Positions 34,466 through 44,893 of a stretch of 64,000 nt of DNA are shown piece after piece. A program made the translations under genes and the position numbers. Position 1 is the first letter of the stretch. Each line of letters begins with the position of its first letter. Where the stretch lies: contig NZ_JANUGQ010000024.1 of NCBI RefSeq assembly GCF_024756275.1, forward strand, positions 1 through 64,000. Reading direction: 5' to 3'. The notes below the pieces were generated by a model that worked only from the letters and a program-made list of their open reading frames with translations, was not told where the DNA came from and did no database searches. This stretch comes from Streptomyces pyxinae (GTDB lineage Bacteria; Actinomycetota; Actinomycetes; Streptomycetales; Streptomycetaceae).

Positions 34466-35588
34466 CGCCGCCGTCCGTCCCGAGGGGCCAGCTGTACGGT
34501 CCCTCGGGGTCGTCCAGCCAGGCCCACTGGCGCCCGGCTCGGACGGTCACCCCGAACCGTTCCCGCGCCGGGCGCCCCTCGCGCTGCCAGAGCGCGTACG
34601 CCTCGCGCGGGTCCAGGGTGCCCGCGGTGAGGGTCAGCAGGAAGCGGAACAGCTCGTTCTCGGTGGCGCTCCTGGTCAGTCCCCCGGTGCGTACCGGCGG
34701 CGCGGGACCGGTGGCGCCGCCCCGGAGCTGGACGAAGTACGCCGAGGTGCGCAGAAACCGGCCCTCGGCGTGACCGGGGGCAGCCCCCGGCCCGGCGGTG
34801 GAATCGGAGTCCGGCTCCCGCACCCGGAGCCGGATCAGCCCGGTGGAGAGCGGCGCCAGGATCCGGGCGCCCGGACGGCACTGGCCCACCCAGGCGGGCG
34901 GCACGGACGGCAGGGTGCAGGTGGCGACGATCGCGTCGAACGGCGCCCGGCCGGGGCAGCCGAGCGCGCCGTCACCGGTGAGCACGGCCGGGTGGTGGCC
35001 GGCGGCGGCCAGCCGCTCCCGCGCCGGTCCGGTGATCTCCTCGTCCAGGTCGACGGTGGTCACCCGGTCGTCCCCGAGCCGGTGGCCGAGCAGCGCCGCG
35101 TTGTAACCGGTGCCCGCGCCGATCTCCAGCACCCGGTCCCCGTCCCGTACCTCCAGGGCCGCCAGCATCGCGGCCATCAGGGACGGCTGGCTGGAGGAGG
35201 AGACCAGCTCCCCGTCGCGCAGCAGGGTGGCGAGCGGCCGGTCCTCGTAGGCGCCGGCGAGCCAGCGGGCCCGGCGGCCCGGGTCGGGGTCGTCGCGGGT
35301 GAGCCGTTCGTAGCCGCCCATGACGCCGAGGTAGTAGAACGGTACGAAGAGATGGCGGGGCACCTCCTCGAACGCCGCCCGCCAGGCCGGATCGGCCAGC
35401 TCGCCCGCCCCGATCAGCTCCCGGACCAGCGCCCGGCGGTGCCCGGCGGCGGCCTCCGCGTACGGGTCGGACGCGGCGGCCGCTCCGGTCGTACCGGGTG
35501 TCCCGGCCGCCGCGTCGGGGGTTCCGGCCGGGCCGGGTGTCCTGGGCCCATCGGGCGTCCCGGGCGCGTCGGGTCGTTTCGTCCCCAT
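34455..35588 (-). CDS. Protein-L-isoaspartate O-methyltransferase-like protein
   Basis: A 377-residue SAM-dependent methyltransferase of the PCMT family, which acts on isoaspartyl residues in damaged proteins or, in actinomycetes, in peptide maturation. Residues 1-50 are a Gly/Pro/Ala-rich extension. The domain core has SSSSQPSLMAAML, motif I VLEIGAGTGYNAALLGHRL, and TVDLDEEI. The C-terminal ~120 residues are an extra region seen in actinobacterial homologues. No lanthipeptide or graspetide gene is nearby, so a repair role is more likely. ATG 35588 gives MGTKRPDAPG with a weak GGAG upstream. Confidence 0.85.
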   Translation of the reverse strand: MGTKRPDAPGTPDGPRTPGPAGTPDAAAGTPGTTGAAAASDPYAEAAAGHRRALVRELIGAGELADPAWRAAFEEVPRHLFVPFYYLGVMGGYERLTRDDPDPGRRARWLAGAYEDRPLATLLRDGELVSSSSQPSLMAAMLAALEVRDGDRVLEIGAGTGYNAALLGHRLGDDRVTTVDLDEEITGPARERLAAAGHHPAVLTGDGALGCPGRAPFDAIVATCTLPSVPPAWVGQCRPGARILAPLSTGLIRLRVREPDSDSTAGPGAAPGHAEGRFLRTSAYFVQLRGGATGPAPPVRTGGLTRSATENELFRFLLTLTAGTLDPREAYALWQREGRPARERFGVTVRAGRQWAWLDDPEGPYSWPLGTDGGAGR

Positions 35589-35705
35589 GTCTCCACTGTG
35601 CTGCCCCGGCTCCCGGGACGCGAACAGACGGGCGAGGGGCCTCCCGCCGGGCGGGGAGGTCCTGGGGCCCCGGTCCTCGGCCGGTGGGTCTGAGACCATG
35701 GGTGG

Positions 35706-36110
35706 GTGAATGAGATCCCGCGCGGCACGCTTCAGGAGCAGACCTTCTACGAGCAGGTCGGCGGCGAGGCGACCTTCCGGCGCCTCGTCCACCGGTTCTA
35801 CCAGGGGGTGGCCGAGGACCCGCTGCTGCGGCCGATGTACCCGGAGGAGGACCTGGGTCCGGCCGAGGAGCGGCTGGTGCTGTTCCTGATCCAGTACTGG
35901 GGCGGCCCGCGCACCTACAGCGACCAGCGGGGACACCCCCGGCTGCGGATGCGCCACGCGCCGTTCACCGTCGACCGGGCCGCGCACGACGCCTGGCTGA
36001 AGCACATGCGGACGGCCGTCGACGAGCTAGGGCTCCCGGAGGAGCACGAGCGGCAGCTCTGGAAGTACCTGACCTACGCCGCCGCCTCCATGGTGAACGC
36101 GGCGGACTGA
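35706..36110 (+). CDS. glbO: Group II truncated haemoglobin
   Basis: A 134-residue 2-on-2 globin. Tyr in HRFYQGV fits the B10 position, the distal region reads LFLIQYWGGPRTYSD, the proximal His is in LRMRHAPFTV and the group II Trp (G8) is in HDAWLKHM. These features match GlbO-type globins, which handle oxygen or nitric oxide. The start is GTG 35706; no good ribosome site is visible and the mRNA may be nearly leaderless. It is divergent from the methyltransferase gene 117 nt away. Confidence 0.9.
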   Translation: MNEIPRGTLQEQTFYEQVGGEATFRRLVHRFYQGVAEDPLLRPMYPEEDLGPAEERLVLFLIQYWGGPRTYSDQRGHPRLRMRHAPFTVDRAAHDAWLKHMRTAVDELGLPEEHERQLWKYLTYAAASMVNAAD

Positions 36111-36153
36111 GCCGGTGGACACCGCGGGCTGAGCCGCCCGGGAGAGCCGCGGG

Positions 36154-36855
36154 TCAGCGGCTGTGGGCGTGGCCGGCGGTGTGCGGCACCGGGATGACGC
36201 CGAGGCCGGCGGGCCCGGCCGTGCGGACGGCGACGGAGCCGTACGGGGTGCGCAGCCGCAGCCAGGGACCGGAGCCCAGCAGGGCGACGGGCGGCTCGTG
36301 CGGAGGCAGGAAGCCCAGTGACTGGGCGGCGTGCACGGCCCGGAGCGGCAGCCCGGTGGAGCCGATGGTGCGGGACCAGATCTCCCGGCCCATCCGGTCG
36401 CGCTCGGCGCGGTTGCGGCGCTCGGTGGGCAACTGCTCGTCCCGGGTGCGGAACTCCGCGACGGCGGCGGCGACCACCCCGCGCAGTCCGGCGGCGCCGG
36501 GCAGCCCGGGCACCTCCCGCCAGCCGCCGTGCGGGGGCAGCACCCCGGCCCACGGCGGTCCGGTGACCGCCCCGGGGACCGGGATCCCGCCCGCTGGCGT
36601 GGTCTCGCCGCCGTTCTCGATGCCGTCGAGCAACTCACCGGCGGAGACGGTGACATCGAGCGGGGCGGCGTCCAGGAGCACGGCCGTCCGGATGGCCAGC
36701 ACCTCGAAGGACGGCGGCCGCCCGAAGACGGCGAGGGCCCCGCCGCGCGCCTGCAGGCGGACGGCGGCGGCCCGGTCGTAGTGGAGCAGCCGGGCCAGGA
36801 AGGCGGCGAGGTCGGCCGCCTCCCTGGCGTCGGCGAAACGCAGCGGCGCCGTCAT
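36154..36855 (-). CDS. Conserved actinobacterial protein of unknown function
   Basis: A 233-residue soluble protein that I do not assign to a family. It is mixed alpha/beta with a conserved-looking centre (FGRPPSFEVLAIRTAVLLD, DRMGREIWSRTIGSTGLPLRAVHAAQSLGFL) and an end rich in Gly/Val. Its ATG at 36855 overlaps the thioesterase stop (ATGA), so it is coupled to the thioesterase and EttA genes. Confidence 0.78.
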   Translation of the reverse strand: MTAPLRFADAREAADLAAFLARLLHYDRAAAVRLQARGGALAVFGRPPSFEVLAIRTAVLLDAAPLDVTVSAGELLDGIENGGETTPAGGIPVPGAVTGPPWAGVLPPHGGWREVPGLPGAAGLRGVVAAAVAEFRTRDEQLPTERRNRAERDRMGREIWSRTIGSTGLPLRAVHAAQSLGFLPPHEPPVALLGSGPWLRLRTPYGSVAVRTAGPAGLGVIPVPHTAGHAHSR

Positions 36856-37379
36856 ACGGCGGCGGCCCCCTCGCCGGCCGCTCCGGAACCGCCGGCCGCC
36901 CCGGCCCCGCCGGACCGCCCGGCCCCGCCGGCCTCGCCGGAGCCGTCGGCGGCCCGCTCGCCGCCGCGCATGCCGTCGTCCACGTACTCCTCCAGGAACG
37001 CCCGCTCCTCGGCCGTGATCCGGCGCGGGCGCTGGGTGTCGAGGTCGAACGGCACCACGACGGTCGAGGCCCGGACGTAGACCTGCTCCGGGTCCTTGAT
37101 CTCGTACGCGATCGTCAGCGAGGCCGCGCCGATCTTGGTGACCCAGGACTCGACGGTCACCGGGGCGTGCCGGTGCACCAGCGGACGCAGATAGTCGATC
37201 TCGTGGCGGGCCACGACGGACCCGCCGGAGAACGACGGCGAGCCGTTCCCGGGCGCCAGCCGGAACATGAAGTCGATCCGGGCCTCCTCCAAGTAGCGGA
37301 GGAAGACCACGTTGTTGACGTGCCCGAAGGCGTCCATGTCCGACCAGCGGAGGGGGCAGGGGTAGAGGTGACGGGCCAC
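36852..37379 (-). CDS. Acyl-CoA thioesterase (hot-dog fold, 4HBT-like)
   Basis: A 175-residue thioesterase. PLRWSDMDAFGHVNNVVFLRYLEEARIDF is the hot-dog signature, with the DxDxxGHVNN pattern carrying the catalytic acidic residue. The core ends near residue 140 (ITAEERAFLEEYV), and the remaining ~40 residues are a low-complexity Gly/Ala tail. It hydrolyses acyl-CoA; chain length cannot be predicted. GTG 37379 lies 13 nt after the EttA stop. Confidence 0.88.
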   Translation of the reverse strand: MARHLYPCPLRWSDMDAFGHVNNVVFLRYLEEARIDFMFRLAPGNGSPSFSGGSVVARHEIDYLRPLVHRHAPVTVESWVTKIGAASLTIAYEIKDPEQVYVRASTVVVPFDLDTQRPRRITAEERAFLEEYVDDGMRGGERAADGSGEAGGAGRSGGAGAAGGSGAAGEGAAAV

Positions 37380-37392
37380 CGTGATCGCTGCC

Positions 37393-39057
<1,665 letters not shown>

Positions 39058-40199
39058 AGGAAACCGTCCGGCATTCGAGTGAGTGGGCAGAGGTACACCC
39101 CATCTTGCCTGACGTCCACCCGAGGACGAAAACCCATTGTCCCGGGGGCCCCGCCCCCGCCCCTCCCCCCTCCCTCCCCTCCCCCGGCGCCTCACCACCA
39201 CCCGTCGTCACGGAGTCGCGGCGCCCCCCGGCTCGCGGGACCCCCGGCTCGCGGGACCCTCGGGTCGCGGGGTCACCGGGCCACGGAGTCGCGCCGCCGC
39301 CGGACTCCAGGGCCCACGCAGTCGCGGGACGGCCGGGCCGCCGGACCCTCGGCTCGCGGGGCCGCCGGGCTCATACAGTCGCCGGGCGACGCAGTCGCGG
39401 CACCCCCGGCTCGCGGCGCCCCCGGCTAGCGGCGCCCCCCAGGCCGTGGAGTCGCGGCACCCCCGGCTCTCGGGACCCCCGAGCCACGCAGGCGCGCCGT
39501 CGTCGGACCCCAGGGCCCACGCAGTCGCCGGGCCACCGGGCCACGGCACCCCCAGGCCACCGGGCCACCGGGCCACCGGGCCACCGGGCCACCGGGCCAC
39601 CGGGCCACCGGGCCACCGGGCCACCGGGCCACCGGGCCACAGCATCGCCGGGCCACCGGGCCACAGCATCGCCGGGCCACCGGGCCACAGCATCGCCGGG
39701 CCACCGGGCCACAGCATCGCCGGGCCGCGGTGGCGTGCCCGCCACCTGCGGCTGTGGTGGCGCGCGTGCCGCCCGCCGCTGCGGTGGCGCACCCCGGGCC
39801 GGTACCGCCGGCCACGGTCCGTGCGGCCGGCCACCGCCCATGCGGCCGGTCACGGCGGGACCCGGTCCCGGCACCCCGGCGCCCGCCGGGTGTGGCACCG
39901 AGGGGTACGTCCACGCCATGGTCGAGCGCCGGCACCCCGGGGCCCGCCGGCCACGGTCCGTGCGGCCGCCGGTCACGGCGACGTGACCCGGCGCCGGCAC
40001 CCGCCGGTCGCGGTCGCCGCAGCGCCCGTGAGCACCGCAGCCCCCGTGGCCGCTGCGGTCACCGTGGTCGCCCCGGCCCTGTGTCCACCGCAGTCACCGT
40101 GACCGCCGCGCGGTCACTGCGGCCGCCGTGATCACCGCAGCCGCCCTGGCCACCGTCGTCACCGTGGCGCGTTCCCGGGCCGGGTGCCGGCGGCCGGGA
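39058..40199. repeat. 1.1-kb gene-free repeat island
   Basis: No gene is supported here, although all six frames stay largely open because of the repeats. Sections: 39200-39540 has degenerate CGGCTCGCGG / CGCAGTCGCGG units; 39556-39640 is about nine copies of the 9-mer CCACCGGGC; 39641-39712 is three exact copies of a 24-nt unit (starting AGCATCGCCGGGCC) with a partial fourth; 39730-40190 has diverged CGGTGGCG / CCGCAGTCACCGTG units. It separates EttA from the LAXTG protein gene. Confidence 0.85.
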
Positions 40200-41663
40200 T
40201 CACTCCTCGGCGTACGGGCCCTCTTCGGCGGCGGCCTGCTCCTTCCTGCGCAGCAGGAAGAGTGCCGTGCCGCCGAGCAGCACCATGCCGAGCGCCACGC
40301 CCGCGATCATCGGGGTCGCCCCCGAGGCGCCGGTGGCGGCCAGGTCCTCGCCGCCGCCCATCGGCACCGTGCCGGCCGTCAGGGGGCCGGCCGGGGTGCC
40401 GCCCGCCGCCCCGGGGTCGCGGTCCTGGTCCTTCCGGGCGGTCGCCGCGAGGGTGCTCCCGGTGGTCGCGCAGTCCAGCAGCCCGTCGAACGCCTTGACG
40501 AAGCCGTCGGTCCCGGTGAGCGTCAGCTCGTACGCCTGGTCCTCGGCGAGCGGTACGGGCACCGTCCGGACGGCCCCCGGCGGGACGTAGTGCTCGGTGC
40601 CCAGCAGTTCGAAGGCGAAGGCGGCGTCCCCCTGGTTCACGGCGGTGATGTCGACCCCGCCGGCGGCACAGTTCTTCCGGGCGGAGAGGGCGGGTATCGG
40701 GCCCTTCTTCGCCCAGGTCGCCGTCGCCGTGGCGGTGGTGGTGGACTCGCTGGATCCGGCGAGGATCTGCGTCTGGCTCTTGGTCACCCCGGCGAACGCC
40801 CGTCCCACCGGAACGGTCGTGGTGACCTGGACCGTCAGCGAGGCGGTGCCGGGCGCGGCGGCGGCCGGGACGTCGAACCAGAGCCGGCCGCCGTTCACCG
40901 CCGAGGTGACCGGTCTGCCGTCCGCTCCGGTGACCCGGACCCCGCTGGTGGTGTCGGCCGGTCCGGCCACCGTCACCCGGGCGGCGCCGGTCCGCACGGT
41001 GACCGGGCCCAGCCGGGTGCCCGTCCGGCCCGCGACCACCGGCGACTCCAGGCTGAGCGAGGGCGGCGGCTCGGGTACGTACCGGGCCTGCTTGCCGAGC
41101 CAGTCCGCGAGTCGTTCGGCGGCGGGATCGAGCGCGTCCACCCGGGCGCGGTCCGAGTGGCGCCATATCGCCACCTGGGTGCCGGCGGCGGCCGTCTCCC
41201 GGGTGAGCGGCCCGCTCCCGGCGGCCTTGGCGAGTGCGGTCAGGTCGTCGACCTGCGGATACGAGTGCTGGAGTATCCAGCGGATCTTCCCGGCGGCCGG
41301 GTTGGCGCCCAGTGAGGTCTGGCTCCAGGAGGTCTCGGCGTAGGCGGCGTTCTCCTGCGCCGGGCTGTGCAGGTCGACGCCGTAGGTCTTGAGGGTGCCG
41401 CCGCCGTCCACGGTCATCGCGAAGAGGCCGGCGGGGAGTTCCTGGCGGCGCCCGTCGATGCGGAGGACCGCCCGGTCGGCGACGGTCAGTCCGGTCAGGG
41501 TGGCGGTGGCTCCGCCCGGGCGGGCGACAGGTGTACTGCCGGTGTCGGCCGTCCCGGTGCCGGCCAGAGGCCCCGCCACCATGAGCACGGACACCAGCGC
41601 CGTCCCGGCGAGGCGGGCCGGACCGCGGCCCGGCCGGTGTACCGCAAACCGCCCAGCAATCAC
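40200..41663 (-). CDS. LAXTG surface protein with thioester (TQXA) domain lacking the Cys
   Basis: A 487-residue cell-wall protein. After a signal peptide (LAGTALVSVLMVAGPLAGTGTAD) comes a TQXA thioester domain ending in TQVAIWRHSD, whose Gln normally bonds to a Cys in a YCIDL-like motif. Here that motif reads KTYGVDLHSP, with Gly where Cys is expected. Two beta-sandwich regions follow, then the sorting signal LAATG, a hydrophobic helix and RRKE, matching the LAXTG motif of class E sortases. GTG 41663 has GGAGGGG upstream. It would be anchored to peptidoglycan, but covalent adhesion by thioester seems lost unless this base is an error. Confidence 0.87.
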   Translation of the reverse strand: MIAGRFAVHRPGRGPARLAGTALVSVLMVAGPLAGTGTADTGSTPVARPGGATATLTGLTVADRAVLRIDGRRQELPAGLFAMTVDGGGTLKTYGVDLHSPAQENAAYAETSWSQTSLGANPAAGKIRWILQHSYPQVDDLTALAKAAGSGPLTRETAAAGTQVAIWRHSDRARVDALDPAAERLADWLGKQARYVPEPPPSLSLESPVVAGRTGTRLGPVTVRTGAARVTVAGPADTTSGVRVTGADGRPVTSAVNGGRLWFDVPAAAAPGTASLTVQVTTTVPVGRAFAGVTKSQTQILAGSSESTTTATATATWAKKGPIPALSARKNCAAGGVDITAVNQGDAAFAFELLGTEHYVPPGAVRTVPVPLAEDQAYELTLTGTDGFVKAFDGLLDCATTGSTLAATARKDQDRDPGAAGGTPAGPLTAGTVPMGGGEDLAATGASGATPMIAGVALGMVLLGGTALFLLRRKEQAAAEEGPYAEE

Positions 41664-42109
41664 AGAATTCCCCTCCGGGCAAGGCGCTTTCGCATGGGGA
41701 CGCGTTGGGGTGCAGCGCCTCGCCTGCCGACTCGACCGCCCCAGGAGTACCCGCGAATCCTAGAGAGACGGCCATGCAGAGTCCCCCGCGAGACGCCCCA
41801 ACAACCATTCCGAATCGCAATCGTTATCGAGACCACTCCTTTCAGTGCTTTCGGCAACGTTTAGTTGACGTTACGTCACTTGTTGACTCATCAAACAAGC
41901 AGGTCAGGTCCTGTTCCCGGCTGGTGCCGCCCATCGCCGTCGCCCTGTGCCACCGAGCACGCGACGGACCATGACCCCGCACGGGGCGCGGCGGCAGAGG
42001 GCATCCGGGGGCGCGAGACCTTCACGAGCCCTCGGGGCGTCCTCCGGGCAGCCTCCCCGCGGACTCCGGGCGGACTCCGGGCGGACTCCGAGGAGGGCCG
42101 CGCGGTTTG
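41664..42109. promoter_or_regulatory. AT-richer upstream region of the LAXTG gene
   Basis: These 446 nt hold no supported gene. 41790-41930 is clearly less GC-rich than its surroundings and includes the palindrome TGACGT-T-ACGTCA (41865-41877), flanked by a second TTGAC on the right. It is a plausible regulatory region for the surface-protein gene. The part from 41950 to 42109 is GC-rich and featureless. Confidence 0.45.
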
Positions 42110-42628
42110 TCAGCCGACCAGCTCGGCCACCCGGGCGGCACCGCCCGTGCCGCTCGCACCGCCCGTGCCATCCGTGCCGTGGGTGCCGTCGGCCTCGGTC
42201 CCGGTGTCCGGCCCGCCCGGGCTCCCCACGCCGTCCGGTGCCGGGCCGGTCGGGCGCGGCCGGGCCTCGCCCCTCGCCACCCTGCGGAAGGCCGCCGTAC
42301 CCCGGGCCAGGTCATGGCCGACCGCCGTCGCGTCGACGTCCACGAAGGTCCTGCGCTGACCGTCCCGGCCCTCCTCGCGCACCTTCAACCGCCCCCGCAC
42401 CACCAGGGGATCCCCTACCGAGACGGAGGCGGTGAGATTCATCCCGAGATTCCGCCAGGCGTTGACCGTGTAGAAGCTCGTGGGCCCGTCCGCCCATGCC
42501 GACCGCTCCCGGTCCCAGCGGCGCGCGGTCACCGCGAGCCGGAACCTGGCCACTCCGCCGGTCGCCGTCTCCCGGTAGTCCACCCCGGTCGCCACATTGC
42601 CCACCAGCGTCACCATGGTGTCGTTCAT
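42110..42628 (-). CDS. ssbB: Single-stranded DNA-binding protein paralogue (SsbB type)
   Basis: A 172-residue protein with an N-terminal OB fold typical of SSB (MVTLVGNVATGVDYRETATGGVARFRLAVT, quoted in part; FYTVNAWRNLGMN; GDPLVVRGRLKVREE). The C-terminal ~60 residues are a Gly/Thr/Asp-rich tail ending RVAELVG, without the acidic DDDIPF-like tip of the main SSB. That fits the second Streptomyces SSB, reported to act in chromosome segregation during sporulation. ATG 42628 has GGAAGGGG upstream. It follows the dynamin-like genes on the same strand. Confidence 0.86.
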   Translation of the reverse strand: MNDTMVTLVGNVATGVDYRETATGGVARFRLAVTARRWDRERSAWADGPTSFYTVNAWRNLGMNLTASVSVGDPLVVRGRLKVREEGRDGQRRTFVDVDATAVGHDLARGTAAFRRVARGEARPRPTGPAPDGVGSPGGPDTGTEADGTHGTDGTGGASGTGGAARVAELVG

Positions 42629-42776
42629 GGTGCACCCCTTCCGTCCCGCGTCCGTCCCGTGCCCGGCCGGTCCCACGCCGACCGCTGACACGACTCATGC
42701 TGGACCGGATCGCCGGAGCCCGCTCGGGCCTGTGGACAGCTCCCCGACTGTGGACAACTCCGCCACCCGGACGGGT

Positions 42777-44888
42777 TCACCGCATCGGATGGAACGGCCT
42801 CCGCAGGCCCGGCCCCGTCCCGGGCGCGCGGCCCGTGCCGACCGCCGTGCGGCCCCGGGCCCCGGCCACCGTGGCGTACTGCTCGCGTACCTCGCGGTAC
42901 CGCATCAGCTCGCCCGCCACCGGATCCAGCACCATGGCGCGCCCGCAGGCACCGGCCGCCTCCCGCAGCCGCCGCTCGGTCTCCTGCCCGTACCGGCGCG
43001 CCGGGCCCCGGGCCGCGACCGCGCAGGCCCACTCCACCAGCGGCCCGCCCACGATGCCGGCCAGCATGATGAACACCGGGGGCAGCAGCGCCGGTTCGAG
43101 CACTCCAGCGACCTGACCGGCCAGCCACAGCGCGCCATAGAGCTGGAGCAGGGTCATCGACGCCTGGGCCAGCACCGCCGCCGGCCACCAGGCGGGCCGC
43201 AGCGGACGCGCCTTGGCCCGGCGCCGCCCCGCCCCTGCACCCTTCCCGGAGGCCGTCCCCGTCCCTTTTCCGGAGCCCTTCCCACCGCGCGCGCCGGAAT
43301 TCTGGCCCGGGCCCGCGACGGAGCCCCGACCGGAGCCCCTCCGCCGCCCGGGGAGCAGCCCTCGCCCGGCGTCCTCCGCGTCCCGTGCGTCCCGTGCGTC
43401 CCGCTCGCGCCGCCTGCCTCCCCGGCCCCCCTTGCCGCCTTTGCCGCCCTTGCTCGCCTTACCCCTCTTGCCGCCCCGGCTCTCCTTGACGGGCCCCCGG
43501 TCCCGCCGGCCGTCCGCCCGTCCGCCCCGCTCCGGCCGTCCGTCCTCCTCGGGCGCGGCCTCCGGGGCGGTCGCCAGCCGGTCCAGGGCCTCCGGCAGCC
43601 CGTGCGCGCCCCGGACCGCCGCCTCGCGGACGGCCTGGGCCCAGGGGGCGGGCAGTCCGTGCGCGGCCTCGTCGGCGACGATCCGCACCGCCTGCTCGAC
43701 CCGCTGCCGGGCCGTCAGTTCGTCCTCGGCCGGGGCGGGCGGACGCGGGGCCGCCGTGGCGCCGGGGGTACGCATCCGCTCGTACCAGCGCCACAGCCGC
43801 AGCCATGGCGTCCCGCAGGCCCGGTTGGCGTTCCGCCGCCACTCCCGCTCGGCGGCCTCGCCGGCGGCCGTGGCGCCGACCGCGACGGCCAGCCGGGCGG
43901 CGAAGTCGGCGCGGGCCCGCTCGTCCAGGCCCGGGTGGCCGTCGGCGACGTACACCGGGCGGAGCCGGGCCGCGGCCGCGTCCACATCGGCCGACAGCCG
44001 GCGGGCGGCGGCGGTCCTGGACTGCACGAACGTCCCGAGCAGATCCTTGAGTTCGGCCACCCCCTCGCCCGTGAGGGCGGAGACGGCGAGGACCGTGGCG
44101 CCGGGCTCCCCGTGCTCGCCCAGCGCCATGCCGTCCTCGTCCAGCAGCCGCCGCAGGTCGTCCAGGACCTGGAGGGCGGCGTCCCCGGGCAGCCGGTCGA
44201 TCTGGTTCAGCACCACGAAGGTCACCTCGGCGTGACCGGCCAGCGGGCGGAGGTAGCGCTCGTGCAGCGCGGCGTCCGCGTACTTCTCCGGGTCCACCAC
44301 CCAGATCACCGCGTCCACCAGGGCCAGCACCCGGTCGACCTGGTCCCGGTGGCTGGTCACCGCCGAGTCGTGGTCCGGCAGGTCCACCAGGACCAGGCCC
44401 TGGAGCGCCTCGTCGCCCGCGCCGCCGGCCAGCGGCAGCCGGCGCAGCCGGCCGGGGATGGCGAGGCGGTCGAGCAGTCCGGCGGCCCCCTCGGACCAGA
44501 CGCAGGCGATCGGGGCGGCGGTGGTGGGGCGGCGCAGCCCGGTCTCCGAGACGGGCACCCCGGCCAGCGCGTTGATCAGGGACGACTTGCCGCTGCCGGT
44601 GGCGCCGGCGATGGCGACCACGGTGTGCCGAGCGGAGAGCCGCTGCCGGGCCGCCGCCTCGTCCAGCACCCGTCCCGCCTCGTCGAGCGTGGCCGCGTCG
44701 AGCCGGGCGGTCGAGAGGCCGAGCAGCTCGCGCAGGGCGTCCAGCCGGTGGCGCAACCCGCCCCCGTAGGAGCCGCCGATCGGCACATGGGGTTCCTCAA
44801 GCGGCCCGACCAGATCCGGAAGGGGCGGTTCCATGCCCACCCGACGGGCGATCAGGCCGTCGTCCCAGCGTCCCTCCACGGTGCTCAC
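42777..44888 (-). CDS. dynB: Dynamin-like GTPase with membrane segments
   Basis: A 703-residue GTPase. The G domain is near the N-terminus: P-loop GATGSGKSSLI, switch region RRPTTAAPIACVW, VDLPDHDS and NQIDRL. Residues about 420-560 are a Lys/Gly/Arg-rich low-complexity linker. Two hydrophobic helices follow (AAVLAQASMTLLQLYGALWL and LPPVFIMLAGIVGGPLVEW), then a helical C-terminus. The paired, co-oriented dynamin-like genes with TM helices in the second resemble Streptomyces DynA/DynB, which stabilise FtsZ rings in sporulation septation; the symbol is inferred from this. GTG 44888 is the most likely start; GTG 44897 would overlap the upstream stop. Confidence 0.8.
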   Translation of the reverse strand: MSTVEGRWDDGLIARRVGMEPPLPDLVGPLEEPHVPIGGSYGGGLRHRLDALRELLGLSTARLDAATLDEAGRVLDEAAARQRLSARHTVVAIAGATGSGKSSLINALAGVPVSETGLRRPTTAAPIACVWSEGAAGLLDRLAIPGRLRRLPLAGGAGDEALQGLVLVDLPDHDSAVTSHRDQVDRVLALVDAVIWVVDPEKYADAALHERYLRPLAGHAEVTFVVLNQIDRLPGDAALQVLDDLRRLLDEDGMALGEHGEPGATVLAVSALTGEGVAELKDLLGTFVQSRTAAARRLSADVDAAAARLRPVYVADGHPGLDERARADFAARLAVAVGATAAGEAAEREWRRNANRACGTPWLRLWRWYERMRTPGATAAPRPPAPAEDELTARQRVEQAVRIVADEAAHGLPAPWAQAVREAAVRGAHGLPEALDRLATAPEAAPEEDGRPERGGRADGRRDRGPVKESRGGKRGKASKGGKGGKGGRGGRRRERDARDARDAEDAGRGLLPGRRRGSGRGSVAGPGQNSGARGGKGSGKGTGTASGKGAGAGRRRAKARPLRPAWWPAAVLAQASMTLLQLYGALWLAGQVAGVLEPALLPPVFIMLAGIVGGPLVEWACAVAARGPARRYGQETERRLREAAGACGRAMVLDPVAGELMRYREVREQYATVAGARGRTAVGTGRAPGTGPGLRRPFHPMR

Positions 44889-44893
44889 CCGGG

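Noticed and set aside
39556..39726. CRISPR-like array
   Set aside because: Units are contiguous with no unique spacers, and no cas gene is present. It is a simple tandem repeat.
39105..40131. Several long open frames on both strands in the repeat island
   Set aside because: Their translations are Pro/Gly/Arg/His repeats in all frames with no ribosome site.
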